DNA of 64,000 bases from Bacillus sp. X1(2014) (GCF_007678255.1 NZ_VEED01000006.1:124001-188000); one strand, 5' to 3'; shown: positions 7,834 to 17,577, counted from the stretch's first letter. Translations and numbers: made by a program. The notes: generated by a model from the letters alone, not told the origin.

Positions 7834-8899
7834 TTGAGGAATCTTCCAGCCTGCGCGCTTGATCATCCATAATCAGCGCATCGATGATATCATCGAGCTT
7901 ACCTTCCAAAATTTGATCAAGCTTTTGAATCGTTAAGCCAATGCGGTGGTCCGTCACCCGGTTTTGCGGGAAGTTGTAGGTACGAATCCGCTCCGAACGG
8001 TCCCCCGTACCAACTGCCGATTTACGGACAGAATCATACTCCGCCTGCGCTTCCTGCTGGTACTTATCATAAATGCGGGCACGTAATACCTTCATCGCTT
8101 TATCTTTGTTCTTATGCTGTGATTTCTCATCCTGAATTGAAACGACAATCCCTGTTGGAATATGCGTTAAACGAACCGCTGACATCGTCGTATTAACGGA
8201 CTGTCCGCCGGCACCGCTCGATGCGAACGCATCAAAACGAATATCTTTATCGTTGATTTCCACGTCTACTTCTTCTGCTTCCGGCAAACAAACCACTGTC
8301 GCCGTTGACGTATGAATCCGGCCGCTTGATTCCGTCTCTGGAACACGCTGCACACGGTGTGCGCCGTTTTCAAACTTCAATTTCGAATAAGCACCCTGAC
8401 CATTAATCATAAAGCTGATTTCCTTGTAGCCGCCAAGACCAGTCGGGCTTGCATCAAGAACATCAATTTTCCAGCCTTGCGCTTCCGCAAAACGGCTGTA
8501 CATGCGATATAAATTCCCTGCAAACAAAGCGGCCTCGTCTCCGCCCGCTGCACCGCGAATTTCAAAGATAACGTTCTTGTCATCGTTTGGATCTTTCGGA
8601 ATCAACAAGATTTTCATCTTTGCTTCTAATTCCACGATCTGCGCTTCGAGCTCGTTAACTTCTTCCTTGACCATTTCACGCATCTCGGCATCCAGCTTTT
8701 CATCCAGCATCGCTTTCGCATCCTGAAGCTGCGCACGCGCCTCTTTATATTCACGATATGTTTGTACTGTTTCTTGTATATCAGATTGTTCTTTTGAATA
8801 ATCACGTAGTTTTTTTGAATCATTAATGATTTCTGGATCGCTCAAAAGTTCATTCAACTTATCATAGCGATCTTCCACCGATTGAAGACGATCAAACAC
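7826..8899 (-). CDS. prfA: Peptide chain release factor 1
   Basis: 357-residue RF1 releasing the peptide at UAA/UAG. The coiled-coil N-terminal domain is followed by domain 2 and domain 3, which carries the catalytic GGQ in [24 protein letters not shown] (about residue 232). It is translationally overlapped with prmC, whose product methylates that glutamine. A very good promoter lies just upstream. Length is normal for the family. Confidence 0.97.
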   Translation of the reverse strand: MFDRLQSVEDRYDKLNELLSDPEIINDSKKLRDYSKEQSDIQETVQTYREYKEARAQLQDAKAMLDEKLDAEMREMVKEEVNELEAQIVELEAKMKILLIPKDPNDDKNVIFEIRGAAGGDEAALFAGNLYRMYSRFAEAQGWKIDVLDASPTGLGGYKEISFMINGQGAYSKLKFENGAHRVQRVPETESSGRIHTSTATVVCLPEAEEVDVEINDKDIRFDAFASSGAGGQSVNTTMSAVRLTHIPTGIVVSIQDEKSQHKNKDKAMKVLRARIYDKYQQEAQAEYDSVRKSAVGTGDRSERIRTYNFPQNRVTDHRIGLTIQKLDQILEGKLDDIIDALIMDDQARRLEDSSNE

Positions 8900-8937
8900 A
8901 GTCTATTCACCTCAATTTTTTGTCCATAACATTCTAA

Positions 8938-8966
8938 TTATAGTATAGGTGAAAACAACCGTCAAA
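8938..8966 (-). promoter_or_regulatory. Sigma-A promoter of prfA-prmC
   Basis: Minus strand TTGACG (8961-8966), 17-bp spacer, TATAAT (8938-8943), about 40 bp upstream of the prfA start. Confidence 0.8.
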
Positions 8967-9012
8967 ACCAAATTCTAGGGGGGATATTTTTTCACAACTG
9001 ATTTTTCAATTA

Positions 9013-9056
9013 AAACACAAAAGGCTGGCTTACCGTCATCACGATAAGCCAGCCTA
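9013..9056 (-). terminator. Terminator of the tetR-MFS operon
   Basis: Perfect 10-bp stem GGCTGGCTTA / TAAGCCAGCC (9023-9032 and 9045-9054) with a T-rich tail on the minus strand, 12 bp after the transporter stop. Confidence 0.85.
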
Positions 9057-9068
9057 AAAGATCAATAT

Positions 9069-10589
9069 TTATTGAATGGCTGCAGGCTTCATTTGTTTGT
9101 TCCCTTGCTGCTCTAACTGTCTAACCACTTCTTCACTTGTATCCACACGTTTAACGAATAAGGCTAATACAAGTGCGACAATATTAATGGCAAGTGCGAC
9201 ATAAAATGAATATTGAATACCTGCTAATAAAGCTTGCTTGGTTAATAGAGCAGTAGAAGCTTCTGTCAAAGTTGTTGGATCAACCCCAGCCATTAGGCTT
9301 GTAGCTTCTGTTTTTGTCACTGAATTCATGATCGTAATAAGAATAGCTGTACCAATCGAACCAGACACTTGCTGCGCTGTATTGTTAATAGCTGTACCGT
9401 GTGGATTTAGGCGAGTTGGTAATTGATTTAGCCCATTTGTCATGATTGGCATCATCACCATTGACATACCAAACATCCTTAATGTGTAAACAAGAACAAT
9501 ATAGGTGTAACTAGAATCGATTTGTAAGTTTGCTAGCATGTAAGTTGAAATCGCTGTAACCACAAGTCCGACTACCGCTAGAATACGTGGACCAAATTTA
9601 TCAAATAATTTACCCGTAATTGGCATCATAATTCCCATCACAATCGCACCAGGCAGCATCATTAAACCTGAATCAAGTGGTGAAATCCCCCGTACATTTT
9701 GAACATAAGCTGGCGTTAAAATCATACCAGAAAACATAGCAACTGCGTTCACAATCGCAATAACCGATCCAAGCGCAAACATTGGGTACTTGTATACACG
9801 CAAATCTAATAATGGCTCTTTCATTTTTAATTGACGAACAATGAAGGCAACGAGCGCGATACCACCCACGATTAATGTTGTTAAGACGATTGTATCTGTC
9901 CATCCATCTGAACTCGCCGAACTAAAGCCGTATAGCAATCCACCAAATCCAATACTAGATAATACAACAGAAAAATAATCAAGTTTTGCACTTTTGTTTT
10001 GTTCCATTACATTTTCAAGTTTCCAAACAGCTAATAATAAACTAATTACAGCTAACGGTAAAATCATTTCGAAAAGGACGCGCCAGTCATAGTACTCTAC
10101 AATGTAACCTGATAATGTAGGGCCAATTGCTGGGGCTGTAATCATAACTAATCCAAAAATACCCATTGCCGTCCCACGCTGTTCACGTGGAAAACTTACT
10201 AACATAATATTCATTAATAAAGGTCCCATGACCGAAGAACCGGCTGCTTGAATCATTCGCCCTGTGAGTAACAATCCAAAGTTTGGAGCAAAGGCTGCAA
10301 CGGCAGTCCCTAAGGTGAAAATCGCCATCGATGTAATAAATAAGCGACGATTTGAAAAACGTGTTAATAAAAAGGCTGATGCGGGAATTAATATCCCACT
10401 GACTAGCATATAGCCTGTCGATAACCACTGAACCGTTGAATAATCTTTAATTCCTAAATCCACCATGATTGATGGCAGTGCAACATTTAAAAGCGAGTTA
10501 TTAAGAAAAGAAACCATTGCCCCTATAAATAAGATGCAATCATTAAATATGGCGGTTTTCTTTGTTGTAATGTTGAATCCATTTATCAT
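9069..10589 (-). CDS. DHA2-family MFS drug efflux transporter (EmrB/QacA/LmrB type)
   Basis: 506-residue inner-membrane proton antiporter with about 14 hydrophobic helices. The long loop region LLMNIMLVSFPREQRGTAMG followed by GLVMITAPAIGPTLSGYIVEYYDWRVLF is the antiporter motif C and its surroundings. The protein ends in a short charged tail. It is 13 bp downstream of a TetR regulator gene and shares its operator-bearing promoter, so induction by a substrate is expected. Relative to B. subtilis synteny this pair is inserted between prfA and the tdk region. The substrate cannot be read from the sequence. Confidence 0.88.
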   Translation of the reverse strand: MINGFNITTKKTAIFNDCILFIGAMVSFLNNSLLNVALPSIMVDLGIKDYSTVQWLSTGYMLVSGILIPASAFLLTRFSNRRLFITSMAIFTLGTAVAAFAPNFGLLLTGRMIQAAGSSVMGPLLMNIMLVSFPREQRGTAMGIFGLVMITAPAIGPTLSGYIVEYYDWRVLFEMILPLAVISLLLAVWKLENVMEQNKSAKLDYFSVVLSSIGFGGLLYGFSSASSDGWTDTIVLTTLIVGGIALVAFIVRQLKMKEPLLDLRVYKYPMFALGSVIAIVNAVAMFSGMILTPAYVQNVRGISPLDSGLMMLPGAIVMGIMMPITGKLFDKFGPRILAVVGLVVTAISTYMLANLQIDSSYTYIVLVYTLRMFGMSMVMMPIMTNGLNQLPTRLNPHGTAINNTAQQVSGSIGTAILITIMNSVTKTEATSLMAGVDPTTLTEASTALLTKQALLAGIQYSFYVALAINIVALVLALFVKRVDTSEEVVRQLEQQGNKQMKPAAIQ

Positions 10590-10602
10590 ATCTCCTTATC
10601 CT

Positions 10603-11226
10603 TTATTTTGAATTTTCTTTATAAAATCCTCTTTTTAGCAAGTCGATTTGCACTCTATAATTCATAAGCGCTTCCTCATCCGTCCAATCCTTTACAATCA
10701 TTTGGATCAAATTCTGAAAGGTTACAGCCCCCATAATTTTTAAAATATGGTGCAATTCTTGGTCACTTTTGATGTTTAAATTTTCTCTATCAATGAGGCT
10801 GATCATATTTAAGAACTGCGTTTTTTGATTTTGCTCGTAAACATGGTTAGCGAATGTATTCTCTACTTTATAATTCATATTTAAAAAAGCATGTTTAAAA
10901 AAGTTTTGGTGTTCTTGATTTCTATGGAACGTTATCAAATATTGAAATGACTCAATAAATGTCTCAAATAAATCCCCATTCTTTTCTTTAAGAAGACCAA
11001 TAAATCGTTCATTATTTTTTTGCGCAAGTTGATTTAACAAGAAATAATAAATATCCTCTTTATCGTCAAAATATTGGTAAAAGCTCCCCCTTGGAATTCC
11101 CGCACTTTTGATGATATTTGCAATAGATGCTTCATGTAATGGGACTCTGGAGAATTCCCCTTTAGCAGCTTCAATTAATTTGTCCTGTTTATCTTTCGGT
11201 AAGTGAAAATACGTTTGTTTTGGCAT
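10603..11226 (-). CDS. TetR-family repressor of the adjacent efflux pump
   Basis: About 207 residues. The N-terminal helix-turn-helix is IANIIKSAGIPRGSFYQYFDDKEDIYYFL; the C-terminal helical ligand domain is poorly conserved, as usual. I place the start at ATG 11226 (MPKQTYFHL), with GGAGAA 8 bp upstream. An in-frame ATG-like start 42 bp earlier would put codons across the operator and -10 region. It probably represses itself and the MFS gene by binding the TGACA-N3-TGTCA palindromes upstream. Gene pair, operators and terminator form a complete accessory cassette. Confidence 0.88.
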   Translation of the reverse strand: MPKQTYFHLPKDKQDKLIEAAKGEFSRVPLHEASIANIIKSAGIPRGSFYQYFDDKEDIYYFLLNQLAQKNNERFIGLLKEKNGDLFETFIESFQYLITFHRNQEHQNFFKHAFLNMNYKVENTFANHVYEQNQKTQFLNMISLIDRENLNIKSDQELHHILKIMGAVTFQNLIQMIVKDWTDEEALMNYRVQIDLLKRGFYKENSK

Positions 11227-11247
11227 TATTTTTCTCCAATCTGCATG

Positions 11248-11317
11248 TGACATCTTGTCATAAACCAATTATATATGACACCTTGTCATACGTCAATAAA
11301 AAAGTGACAGTGCGTCA
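11248..11317. promoter_or_regulatory. Triple TetR operator upstream of tetR-MFS
   Basis: Three 13-bp palindromes: TGACATCTTGTCA (11248-11260), TGACACCTTGTCA (11276-11288) and TGACAGTGCGTCA (11305-11317), spaced 28 and 29 bp. The middle one fills the spacer between -35 and -10, the first covers the transcript start, the third lies upstream of -35. Arrangement is typical of autoregulated TetR genes. Confidence 0.85.
11268..11296 (-). promoter_or_regulatory. Sigma-A promoter of tetR-MFS
   Basis: Minus strand TTGACG (11291-11296), 17-bp spacer, perfect TATAAT (11268-11273), overlapped by operators. Confidence 0.85.
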
Positions 11318-11326
11318 TAAAAATAA

Positions 11327-11357
11327 AAAAAACATGCCCTGAAATTCAGAGCATGTT
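11327..11357 (-). terminator. Terminator after the lipoprotein gene
   Basis: Minus strand AACATGCTCTGA / TTCAGGGCATGTT stem with eight following Ts; it overlaps the stop codon at 11356. Confidence 0.8.
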
Positions 11358-11865
11358 ACCTGCGATCCTCTTTTACGCGCACCTCAATTTTATAGCGCGG
11401 CAAAGCCTGAATTAGTTTCCGGTGAAGCCGGGCTTCTGCCTTAACTTTTTCTTGTTCAGACTGCATTCCTTTTTTATAAACAGATACCCACATCCGGTCA
11501 CCATTGATCCAGACCGAATCAACCGTAAATTCATTTGAATCAGCAATCACTTGTTTTGCCTTGTTGATATCTTCGCCTGTGTCTTTTCCGCCGCCCGTTT
11601 CAGAACCGCTCCCCGTCCGATTCAGGTTAAGGAAATTAGGATTTTGGTTGGTAATATCATCTTCAACCATCCGCTGCTTATTTTCACCGCGATTGGACAT
11701 ATTTGCAGGCGTATTGCCATCACGGTTCGACATATAATTCGGTGCCGAACGGTCATTCTTAAGATCATAGGCCTCTTCATTCCCATGATTTCCACCTTGA
11801 TTCCCATTACAGCCGCTGATTAATAACATCATACATAATGAGAGAAACAACATAAATTTCTGCAT
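11356..11865 (-). CDS. YhcN/YlaJ-like sporulation lipoprotein
   Basis: About 169 residues starting MQKFMLFLSLCMMLLISGCNGN: a signal peptide with lipobox LISGC, so exported and lipidated. An Asn/Gly-rich low-complexity stretch (roughly 20-95) with repeated YMSNRDGN / NMSNRGEN leads to a C-terminal domain (VIADSNEFTVDSVWINGDRMWVSVYKKG...VEVRVKEDRR) resembling YhcN/YlaJ family proteins. GGGAGGTG precedes the chosen ATG; the reading frame stays open 65 codons further upstream only because the 21-bp array there has no stops. The family call is moderate. Confidence 0.7.
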   Translation of the reverse strand: MQKFMLFLSLCMMLLISGCNGNQGGNHGNEEAYDLKNDRSAPNYMSNRDGNTPANMSNRGENKQRMVEDDITNQNPNFLNLNRTGSGSETGGGKDTGEDINKAKQVIADSNEFTVDSVWINGDRMWVSVYKKGMQSEQEKVKAEARLHRKLIQALPRYKIEVRVKEDRR

Positions 11866-11957
11866 CTTACACCTCCCATTACTATCATGCCCGGAGTCTG
11901 CCGGAACAGAGCGAGAGAATTCTTTCCAAGAAGCAAAATCTAGCCACTCAGAATGAG

Positions 11958-12073
11958 ATTTCGCCAAAACTGTGCTGGATTTCGCTAAACTCCACCCGGA
12001 TTTCGCCGAACTCACCTGATATTTCGCCAAACTCCAAGGCTTTTTCGCCAAACCGTCCAATTATTTCGCTTAC
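11958..12073. repeat. Array A: six cores at exact 21-bp period
   Basis: The core ATTTCGCCAAAC (variants TTTTCGCC, ATTTCGCT) begins at 11958, 11979, 12000, 12021, 12042 and 12063, every 21 bp, with 9-10 bp of unrelated sequence between. It lies in the 360-bp gap between the lipoprotein start and tdk. Because 21 is divisible by three, a spurious 7-residue-periodic frame stays open. Confidence 0.9.
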
Positions 12074-12114
12074 ACCCAAAAATCCACGCCAAAACCACAA
12101 AGCCAACCCTAACC

Positions 12115-12155
12115 AAACAAAAAAACTGCCCGAGAATCTCCTTCTCAGACAGTTG
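12115..12155 (-). terminator. Terminator after tdk
   Basis: Inverted repeat ACTG-CCGAGAA / TTCTCAGACAGT (about 12126-12154) with a T-run on the minus strand. Confidence 0.7.
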
Positions 12156-12184
12156 TAGTTAATCATAGTGTTAAAATCATTTTC

Positions 12185-12197
12185 GGTGTCAGGCACT
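12185..12197. repeat. 13-bp dispersed palindrome variant, downstream of tdk
   Basis: GGTGTCAGGCACT, one base from consensus, 29 bp after the tdk stop. Confidence 0.75.
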
Positions 12198-12225
12198 AAT
12201 TATGTAAACTGACGACACCCTTATA

Positions 12226-12843
12226 TTAATTTGTTGCTTCCTGCTCGATGCTTGTCCGGTACGACGCCGTCCTTGGGACTTCGTGATGATGGCGGCAGCG
12301 AGGCTCGTACGCTTCCGAGGCGCCCACTAAGATGATTGGGTCATGGTAAGATGCTGGATGACCATCAATCAAGCGCTGCGTCCGGCTTGATGGTGAACCA
12401 CATACCGAACAAACCGCCTGCAACTTTGTCACCGATTCAGCAATCGCCATTAACGCTGGCATCTGACCAAACGGCTCGCCGCGGAAATCCATATCCAGAC
12501 CCGCACAAACCACACGATGGCCGCTGTCAGCCAACTGCTGCACAATCCGCACAATTCCTTCATCAAAAAACTGAACCTCATCAATCGCAATAATATCGAT
12601 ATCGGCTTCCACATGGTGGAGAATCTCCATCGAATGAGCAATCGGCTTCGCATGAAAAGAAGAACCATTATGGGACACAACCTGTTGATCGTGATAGCGA
12701 TTATCAATTTTCGGCTTAAACACAGCAATCTTTTGTTTAGCGAACTGAGCCCGTCTTACACGTCGGATCAATTCCTCCGATTTTCCAGAAAACATACTGC
12801 CACAGATAACCTCAACCCAACCGCTCTGCTTCATTAAATACAT
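12226..12843 (-). CDS. tdk: Thymidine kinase
   Basis: 205-residue type II thymidine kinase phosphorylating thymidine to dTMP in the salvage pathway. P-loop [38 protein letters not shown] and zinc cysteines [13 protein letters not shown] plus CRHHHEVP are all visible. The start at MYLMKQSGW matches B. subtilis and has AGGAAGGAG upstream; an open frame extends 25 codons further. The gene follows the rpmE terminator, so it has its own promoter or depends on readthrough. Confidence 0.95.
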   Translation of the reverse strand: MYLMKQSGWVEVICGSMFSGKSEELIRRVRRAQFAKQKIAVFKPKIDNRYHDQQVVSHNGSSFHAKPIAHSMEILHHVEADIDIIAIDEVQFFDEGIVRIVQQLADSGHRVVCAGLDMDFRGEPFGQMPALMAIAESVTKLQAVCSVCGSPSSRTQRLIDGHPASYHDPIILVGASEAYEPRCRHHHEVPRTASYRTSIEQEATN

Positions 12844-12898
12844 AAAACGGCGTCTCCTTCCTAGCAAATCCATAAAATCTATATCAAAAAGTGAATTT

Positions 12899-12939
12899 AT
12901 TAAATAAAAAACAGGCAAGTAAGTTGCTTCTTGCCTGTA
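12899..12939 (-). terminator. Terminator after rpmE
   Basis: Perfect stem ACAGGCAAG / CTTGCCTGT followed by TTTTTTATT on the minus strand, 10-50 bp after rpmE. Confidence 0.85.
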
Positions 12940-12950
12940 CTGTTTTACAA

Positions 12951-13166
12951 TTATTGTTGCTGTTGAGTTTTGATGCCATATTTCTTGTTGAAACGGTCAA
13001 CACGTCCGCCAGCTTCAGCGAATTTTTGACGACCAGTGTAGAATGGATGACATTCTGAACAAGTCTCAACACGAATTTCTTTTTTAACAGAACCAGTTTC
13101 AAATGTATTACCACATGCACATGACACCGTTACTGTTTTATAATTTGGATGAATTCCTGCTTTCAT
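12951..13166 (-). CDS. rpmE: 50S ribosomal protein L31 (zinc-binding C+ type)
   Basis: 71 residues, [30 protein letters not shown]...[29 protein letters not shown]. The paired CxC and CxxC motifs make this the zinc-containing RpmE form rather than the zinc-free paralogue YtiA type. ATG 13166 is chosen because GGAAGGAG is 8-9 bp upstream; an ATG 9 bp earlier would be too close. It sits between rho and tdk as in B. subtilis and has its own strong promoter and terminator. Confidence 0.97.
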   Translation of the reverse strand: MKAGIHPNYKTVTVSCACGNTFETGSVKKEIRVETCSECHPFYTGRQKFAEAGGRVDRFNKKYGIKTQQQQ

Positions 13167-13263
13167 TCTTTTCATCTCCTTCCGCCCTGAATCTTTCGAA
13201 ACAGAGTTATATAAAGCACCTGTCCAAAAACAAGCACTGAAATACTAAAAACACACTGCACCC

Positions 13264-13292
13264 ATTATAACAAGGGCAACCTATTTTTGCAA
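13264..13292 (-). promoter_or_regulatory. Sigma-A promoter of rpmE
   Basis: Minus strand TTGCAA (13287-13292), 17 bp, TATAAT (13264-13269), about 95 bp upstream of the start codon. Confidence 0.85.
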
Positions 13293-13404
13293 GTTGGGAT
13301 TTGTTGGTTCTTTTTTTTGAAAAGGAACCTATCGAAGCCTCTCTACCAGACTTGTCCCTTACTAAGACCAGGTCCGGCTTGTTTCCAGTACTCCGTCAAG
13401 CAGA

Positions 13405-14670
13405 CTACGAGCGTCTCGTTTTCAGCTCTTCCCCTAATTGGGCAAAGAACTCTTCATTCGACTTTGTCTGGCGTAATTTTTTCAAGAAACGCTCCGCAAA
13501 ATCGGGTGAATCGGACATCGATTTTCGGATCGCCCATAATTTATCCAAATGATCCTTCGGAATAAGAAGCTCTTCCTTACGAGTACCAGAACGGCGGATA
13601 TCAAGCGCAGGGAAAATACGGCGCTCTGCAAGTGAACGATCGAGATGCAGTTCCATATTACCTGTCCCTTTAAATTCCTCATAAATCACGTCATCCATCC
13701 GTGAACCGGTATCGACAAGTGCTGTCGCCAGAATCGTTAAACTGCCGCCCTCTTCGATATTACGAGCGGCCCCAAAGAAACGCTTTGGACGGTGGAAAGC
13801 TGCCGGGTCAATCCCCCCGGAAAGTGTACGGCCGCTTGGCGGAATCACTAAGTTATAGGCACGAGCAAGACGCGTAATACTATCCATCAGGATGACCACA
13901 TCACGCTTATGTTCGACTAAACGCATTGCGCGGTCGAGCACAAGTTCCGCCACTTTAATATGGTTTTCCGGCACTTCATCAAACGTCGAACTAACAACGT
14001 CACCTGCAACCGAACGCTCAATGTCGGTTACTTCCTCTGGACGTTCATCAATCAACAGCATAATTAATTCAACTTCCGGATGGTTCGTGGTAATACTGTT
14101 GGCGATTTCTTTTAACAGCATCGTTTTACCGGCCTTAGGAGGTGCAACGATCAACCCACGCTGCCCAAAACCAACTGGTGCAATGACATCCATAATCCTT
14201 GTCGAAAGATATTTTGGAGTGGTCTCCAATTTCATCTGGCGGTTAGGATAAAGCGGTGTCAGGCCTGGGAAGTATACCCGTTCCTTCGCCGATTCCGGGT
14301 CTTCCCCATTTACGGCTTCTACGTGCAATAGTCCATAATAACGCTCATTTTCTTTTGGAGGTCGTACCTTACCGGAAACTTTATCCCCATTACGAAGGTC
14401 GAAGCGGCGGATTTGCGATGCAGAAATGTAGATATCTTCTGAGCTTGGCGAGTAATTGATTGGTCGTAAGAATCCAAATCCCTCTGACTGGATAATTTCT
14501 AAGACGCCTTCCATGAAAAAGTATCCTTGTTGTTCTGCGCGGGATTTCAGGATAGCAAAAATTAATTCTTTTTTCGTTAATTTGCTGTAGTAGGTCACTT
14601 TATATTCGCGTGCCAGCTCATAAAGTTCCTTCAGCTTCATATTTTCTAAACTTGAAATTGTTAATTCCAT
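13405..14670 (-). CDS. rho: Transcription termination factor Rho
   Basis: 421-residue hexameric RNA-dependent ATPase. N-terminal helical domain, cold-shock-like RNA-binding domain ([30 protein letters not shown]), Walker [17 protein letters not shown], Walker [20 protein letters not shown]-loop segments [25 protein letters not shown]. It ends in the expected [10 protein letters not shown]. The ribosome site before the ATG is weak (GTGGTG), which could matter for autoregulation. Located upstream of rpmE as in B. subtilis. Confidence 0.97.
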   Translation of the reverse strand: MELTISSLENMKLKELYELAREYKVTYYSKLTKKELIFAILKSRAEQQGYFFMEGVLEIIQSEGFGFLRPINYSPSSEDIYISASQIRRFDLRNGDKVSGKVRPPKENERYYGLLHVEAVNGEDPESAKERVYFPGLTPLYPNRQMKLETTPKYLSTRIMDVIAPVGFGQRGLIVAPPKAGKTMLLKEIANSITTNHPEVELIMLLIDERPEEVTDIERSVAGDVVSSTFDEVPENHIKVAELVLDRAMRLVEHKRDVVILMDSITRLARAYNLVIPPSGRTLSGGIDPAAFHRPKRFFGAARNIEEGGSLTILATALVDTGSRMDDVIYEEFKGTGNMELHLDRSLAERRIFPALDIRRSGTRKEELLIPKDHLDKLWAIRKSMSDSPDFAERFLKKLRQTKSNEEFFAQLGEELKTRRS

Positions 14671-14789
14671 TTGTGCACCACACTTTTATTTTTTTCAATC
14701 AGATGTTGTTAAGAGAGTTGAGGAATAATGATAGAAGTAGAAATGAAATGAATAGAATTGCAGATATAATGCATAATAAAACAATTACT

Positions 14790-14819
14790 ATTGTACCCTC
14801 TATGCAAAAAATTAATCAA
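14790..14819 (-). promoter_or_regulatory. Candidate sigma-A promoter of rho
   Basis: Minus strand TTGATT (14814-14819), 18 bp, TACAAT (14790-14795), giving a leader of about 110 nt. Confidence 0.6.
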
Positions 14820-14924
14820 CTTATTTTTTTATTTTGATTCATTGGAAATTTCTTCTTGTAGGAGTTATTCCAAATTCCTAATGGAATGTAATAGGAGTTT
14901 TAGCTGTTTTAAAATTTGTATTTC

Positions 14925-15049
14925 CGTTCCAGGCACTTCGCTTTCCGCGGGCGTTGCGGGGAGCCTCCTCGGCGCTTTCAGCGCCTGTGGGGTCTCCCCT
15001 GCCCCGTACTCCCGCAGGAGTCTTCGCGCCTTCCACTTCAATCAAAGAG
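14925..15049. repeat. Interspersed repeat R8 (CACTTCGCTTTCCGCGGGC family)
   Basis: A GC-rich element with internal symmetries (GGGGAGCCTCC...; GGCGCTTTCAGCGCC; CTCCCGCAGGAG) ending in CGCGCCTTCCACTTCAATC. It stands out from the AT-rich flanks and belongs to a repeat type I recognise from many Bacillaceae genomes. With the palindrome pair at 15109-15141 and the rho promoter it accounts for most of the 487-bp gap between rho and glpX. Confidence 0.75.
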
Positions 15050-15108
15050 TTCAAAAATCAACATTAACCTTTAACACAGCCTGTAATTTTAAGTGACGAT
15101 GCCATGAA

Positions 15109-15141
15109 GGGTGCCTGACACTAAATTGGTGTCAGGCACCC
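15109..15141. repeat. Inverted pair of 13-bp palindromes after glpX
   Basis: GGGTGCCTGACAC and GTGTCAGGCACCC flank a 7-nt loop, a perfect 13-bp stem, 17 bp after the glpX stop. There is no T-run on either side, so it is not a standard intrinsic terminator. Confidence 0.85.
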
Positions 15142-15157
15142 TTACTTTCGGCACCGT

Positions 15158-16120
15158 TTATTTAATTACTAGGTTTGGTTTTTTCTTTAAGCTGTGACGG
15201 CCTTCGACGAAGCGGACGGTGCCTGATTTGGCACGCATAACGATTGAGTGTGTTGAGCCGTATGAGCCTTTGAATTGAACACCGCGCAGCAATTCTCCGT
15301 CTGTGACCCCAGTTGCAGCAAAAATAGCGTCATCGCCTTTTACCAGGTCTTCCATCCGGAGGATACGATTGACATCGAGGCCCATTTTGATGCAGCGCTC
15401 TAGCTCCGCATCACTTTGCGGCAGCAATTTGCCAATGATTTCGCCGCCAAGGCATTTTAACGCCACCGCTGAAAGAACGCCTTCAGGGGCACCGCCAGAA
15501 CCAAAGAGAATATCAACGCCGGTATTATCAAAGGCGGTATTAATCGCACCTGCGACGTCTCCATCATTAATCAATTTAATCCGAGCACCAGCCTCACGAA
15601 GCTGGGCAATGATATGCTCATGACGCGGACGATTTAAGACAGTCGCCACAACATCTTCAATATCTTTATTTTTTGCTTTGGCAACGGCTTTCAAGTTATC
15701 AAGAACAGATGCATTGATATCGACATGGCCGACTGCTTCGGGGCCAACTGCGATTTTTTCCATATACATATCGGGAGCATGGAGAAGATTTCCGTGATCG
15801 GCAACCGCCAGAACTGCTAAGGCATTCCAGCCGCCTGATGCTAAAATATTGGTTCCCTCGAGTGGGTCTACGGCAACGTCAACACGCGGACCATAGCCTG
15901 TCCCCAATTTTTCGCCAATATAAAGCATCGGTGCTTCATCCATTTCCCCTTCACCGATTACCACAGTTCCCTTCATAGGCACAGTGTCAAAAACATCGCG
16001 CATCGCCGAGGTAGCTGCACCGTCGGCCTCATCTTTTTTCCCACGGCCCATCCAGCGGGCTGAAGCAAGTGCAGCGGCTTCTGTGACACGGACAAGCTCC
16101 ATCGTTAAACTTCTTTCCAT
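15158..16120 (-). CDS. glpX: Fructose-1,6-bisphosphatase class II (GlpX)
   Basis: 320-residue GlpX hydrolysing fructose 1,6-bisphosphate in gluconeogenesis. Motifs: [49 protein letters not shown] (metal-binding Asp/Glu) and [22 protein letters not shown]. The start at MERSLTMEL matches B. subtilis YwjI; the GGGAG ribosome site abuts an alternative ATG 9 bp upstream. Downstream of murA2 in the same direction, 76 bp away. Confidence 0.94.
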   Translation of the reverse strand: MERSLTMELVRVTEAAALASARWMGRGKKDEADGAATSAMRDVFDTVPMKGTVVIGEGEMDEAPMLYIGEKLGTGYGPRVDVAVDPLEGTNILASGGWNALAVLAVADHGNLLHAPDMYMEKIAVGPEAVGHVDINASVLDNLKAVAKAKNKDIEDVVATVLNRPRHEHIIAQLREAGARIKLINDGDVAGAINTAFDNTGVDILFGSGGAPEGVLSAVALKCLGGEIIGKLLPQSDAELERCIKMGLDVNRILRMEDLVKGDDAIFAATGVTDGELLRGVQFKGSYGSTHSIVMRAKSGTVRFVEGRHSLKKKPNLVIK

Positions 16121-16196
16121 CGTCTCCATCTCCCTTAAGTCTCTTTAGCTGTCTTTTTATGGTCAACGCCTAAGCTTTATCTATTTGGCTATAAAA

Positions 16197-17483
16197 TCAA
16201 TTGTTCTTCATTTGTTCGACTTCTTCCTTCGTTAACGCTTCCCGCCAAACCGTGGCGCCGAGGCCATTAAGTTTTCCGACAAGGTCGCTGTAACCGCGGT
16301 CAATGTGCTCGAGTCCGGTTACTTCAGTAATTCCTTCCGCCATCAGGCCGGCAATGAACAGTGCGGCGCCTGCCCGGAGGTCACTCGCCTTCACTTTCGC
16401 CCCCTGCAATTGCACCGGACCATTAATGATTGCGGAACGACCTTCGACTTTAATGTTGGCGTTCATTCTACGCAGTTCATCAATATGTTTGAAACGGGCA
16501 CCGTAAATCGTGTCTGTTACAACACTTGAGCCGGTCGCTCTCGTCAAAAGAGTGGTAAATGGCTGCTGAAGGTCAGTCGGAAATCCTGGATAGACGAGTG
16601 TTTTGATATCGACGGCCTTCAACTTGGACGATCCATCCACAAACACTTGGTCATCGCCAGATTCCACTCGGACACCCATTTCACGTAATTTGGCAATCAA
16701 TGATTCTAAATGCTGCGGGATGACGTTGTCGATAAGTACGCCTTCACCCACCGCGGCACCCAAAATCATATACGTGCCAGCTTCAATCCGGTCTGGAATA
16801 ATCGTGTGGCGGCAACCGTGAAGCGCTTCCACACCATCGATACGAATAACGTCCGTTCCAGCCCCTTTAATCTTTGCACCCATACTTGTTAACAATGTCG
16901 CCACATCAATGATTTCCGGCTCTTTCGCCGCATTTTCAATGACTGTCCGCCCTTTAGCGCGAACTGCCGCCAGCATGATATTAATCGTTGCACCCACACT
17001 GACCACATCAAGGTATATACGTGCACCGCGAAGCTCGTCCGCCCGTAAATAAATCGCACCTTGTTCATTGGTAATTTGAGCCCCGAGTGCTTCGAAGCCT
17101 TTGATATGCTGATCAATCGGTCTTGGACCTAAATAGCATCCGCCAGGCAGGCCAATGACCGCCTTTTTAAAACGGCCGAGCATAGCACCCATTAAGTAAT
17201 AAGAAGCACGGAGCTTTTTTACTTTCCCGTTTGGCAGGGGCATGGAAATCATGGTCGATGGGTCAACCGTCATCTCGTTATCAGAAAGCTGAACGTTACC
17301 GCCGATTTCTTCAAGGAGGTCCTTCAAGATTTCAACGTCTGAAATGTCCGGCAATCCCTCAATTGTCACTGGTGATTCCGCTAAAATGGTTGCAGGAATT
17401 AACGCAACGGCACTATTTTTCGCCCCGCTGATCCGAACCGTTCCCTTTAACGGATAGCCACCCGCAATTTTAAGTTTTTCCAT
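16197..17483 (-). CDS. murAB: UDP-N-acetylglucosamine 1-carboxyvinyltransferase 2
   Basis: 428-residue MurA-family enzyme transferring enolpyruvate from PEP to UDP-GlcNAc, the first step of peptidoglycan precursor synthesis. The catalytic cysteine is in [16 protein letters not shown] (about residue 117), the target of fosfomycin. [14 protein letters not shown] and [17 protein letters not shown] are family signatures. Its position between tal and glpX identifies the second Bacillus paralogue (MurAB/MurZ). Confidence 0.93.
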   Translation of the reverse strand: MEKLKIAGGYPLKGTVRISGAKNSAVALIPATILAESPVTIEGLPDISDVEILKDLLEEIGGNVQLSDNEMTVDPSTMISMPLPNGKVKKLRASYYLMGAMLGRFKKAVIGLPGGCYLGPRPIDQHIKGFEALGAQITNEQGAIYLRADELRGARIYLDVVSVGATINIMLAAVRAKGRTVIENAAKEPEIIDVATLLTSMGAKIKGAGTDVIRIDGVEALHGCRHTIIPDRIEAGTYMILGAAVGEGVLIDNVIPQHLESLIAKLREMGVRVESGDDQVFVDGSSKLKAVDIKTLVYPGFPTDLQQPFTTLLTRATGSSVVTDTIYGARFKHIDELRRMNANIKVEGRSAIINGPVQLQGAKVKASDLRAGAALFIAGLMAEGITEVTGLEHIDRGYSDLVGKLNGLGATVWREALTKEEVEQMKNN

Positions 17484-17549
17484 ATTCGACTCCCTTCTAA
17501 GCCCTATAAGTCAAACGGTACAATCCGCTTATTACGAAATGAGGCTCTA

Positions 17550-17577
17550 GGTATATTTTTCCATCATTTAAAGTCAA
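17550..17577 (-). promoter_or_regulatory. Candidate sigma-A promoter of murAB-glpX
   Basis: Minus strand TTGACT (17572-17577), 16 bp, TATACC (17550-17555), about 67 bp before the start codon. Confidence 0.5.

Noticed and set aside
10183..10200. Second parS-like site in the MFS gene
   Set aside because: CTGTTCACGTGGAAAAC shares CACGTG but has several mismatches to the 16-bp consensus.
11866..12060. In-frame 65-codon extension of the lipoprotein gene
   Set aside because: The frame is open only because the 21-bp array lacks stops; a strong ribosome site and signal peptide start at 11865.
11958..12073. CRISPR array
   Set aside because: Cores are about 12 bp with 9-bp gaps, far shorter than CRISPR repeats and spacers, and there are no cas genes.
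14250..14262. Another copy of the 13-bp palindrome in rho
   Set aside because: GGTGTCAGGCCTGGG matches only the first 10 bases and encodes the normal PGLTPL peptide of Rho.
15109..15141. glpX intrinsic terminator
   Set aside because: The stem is perfect but no T-run follows in either direction, so I list it as a repeat pair instead.
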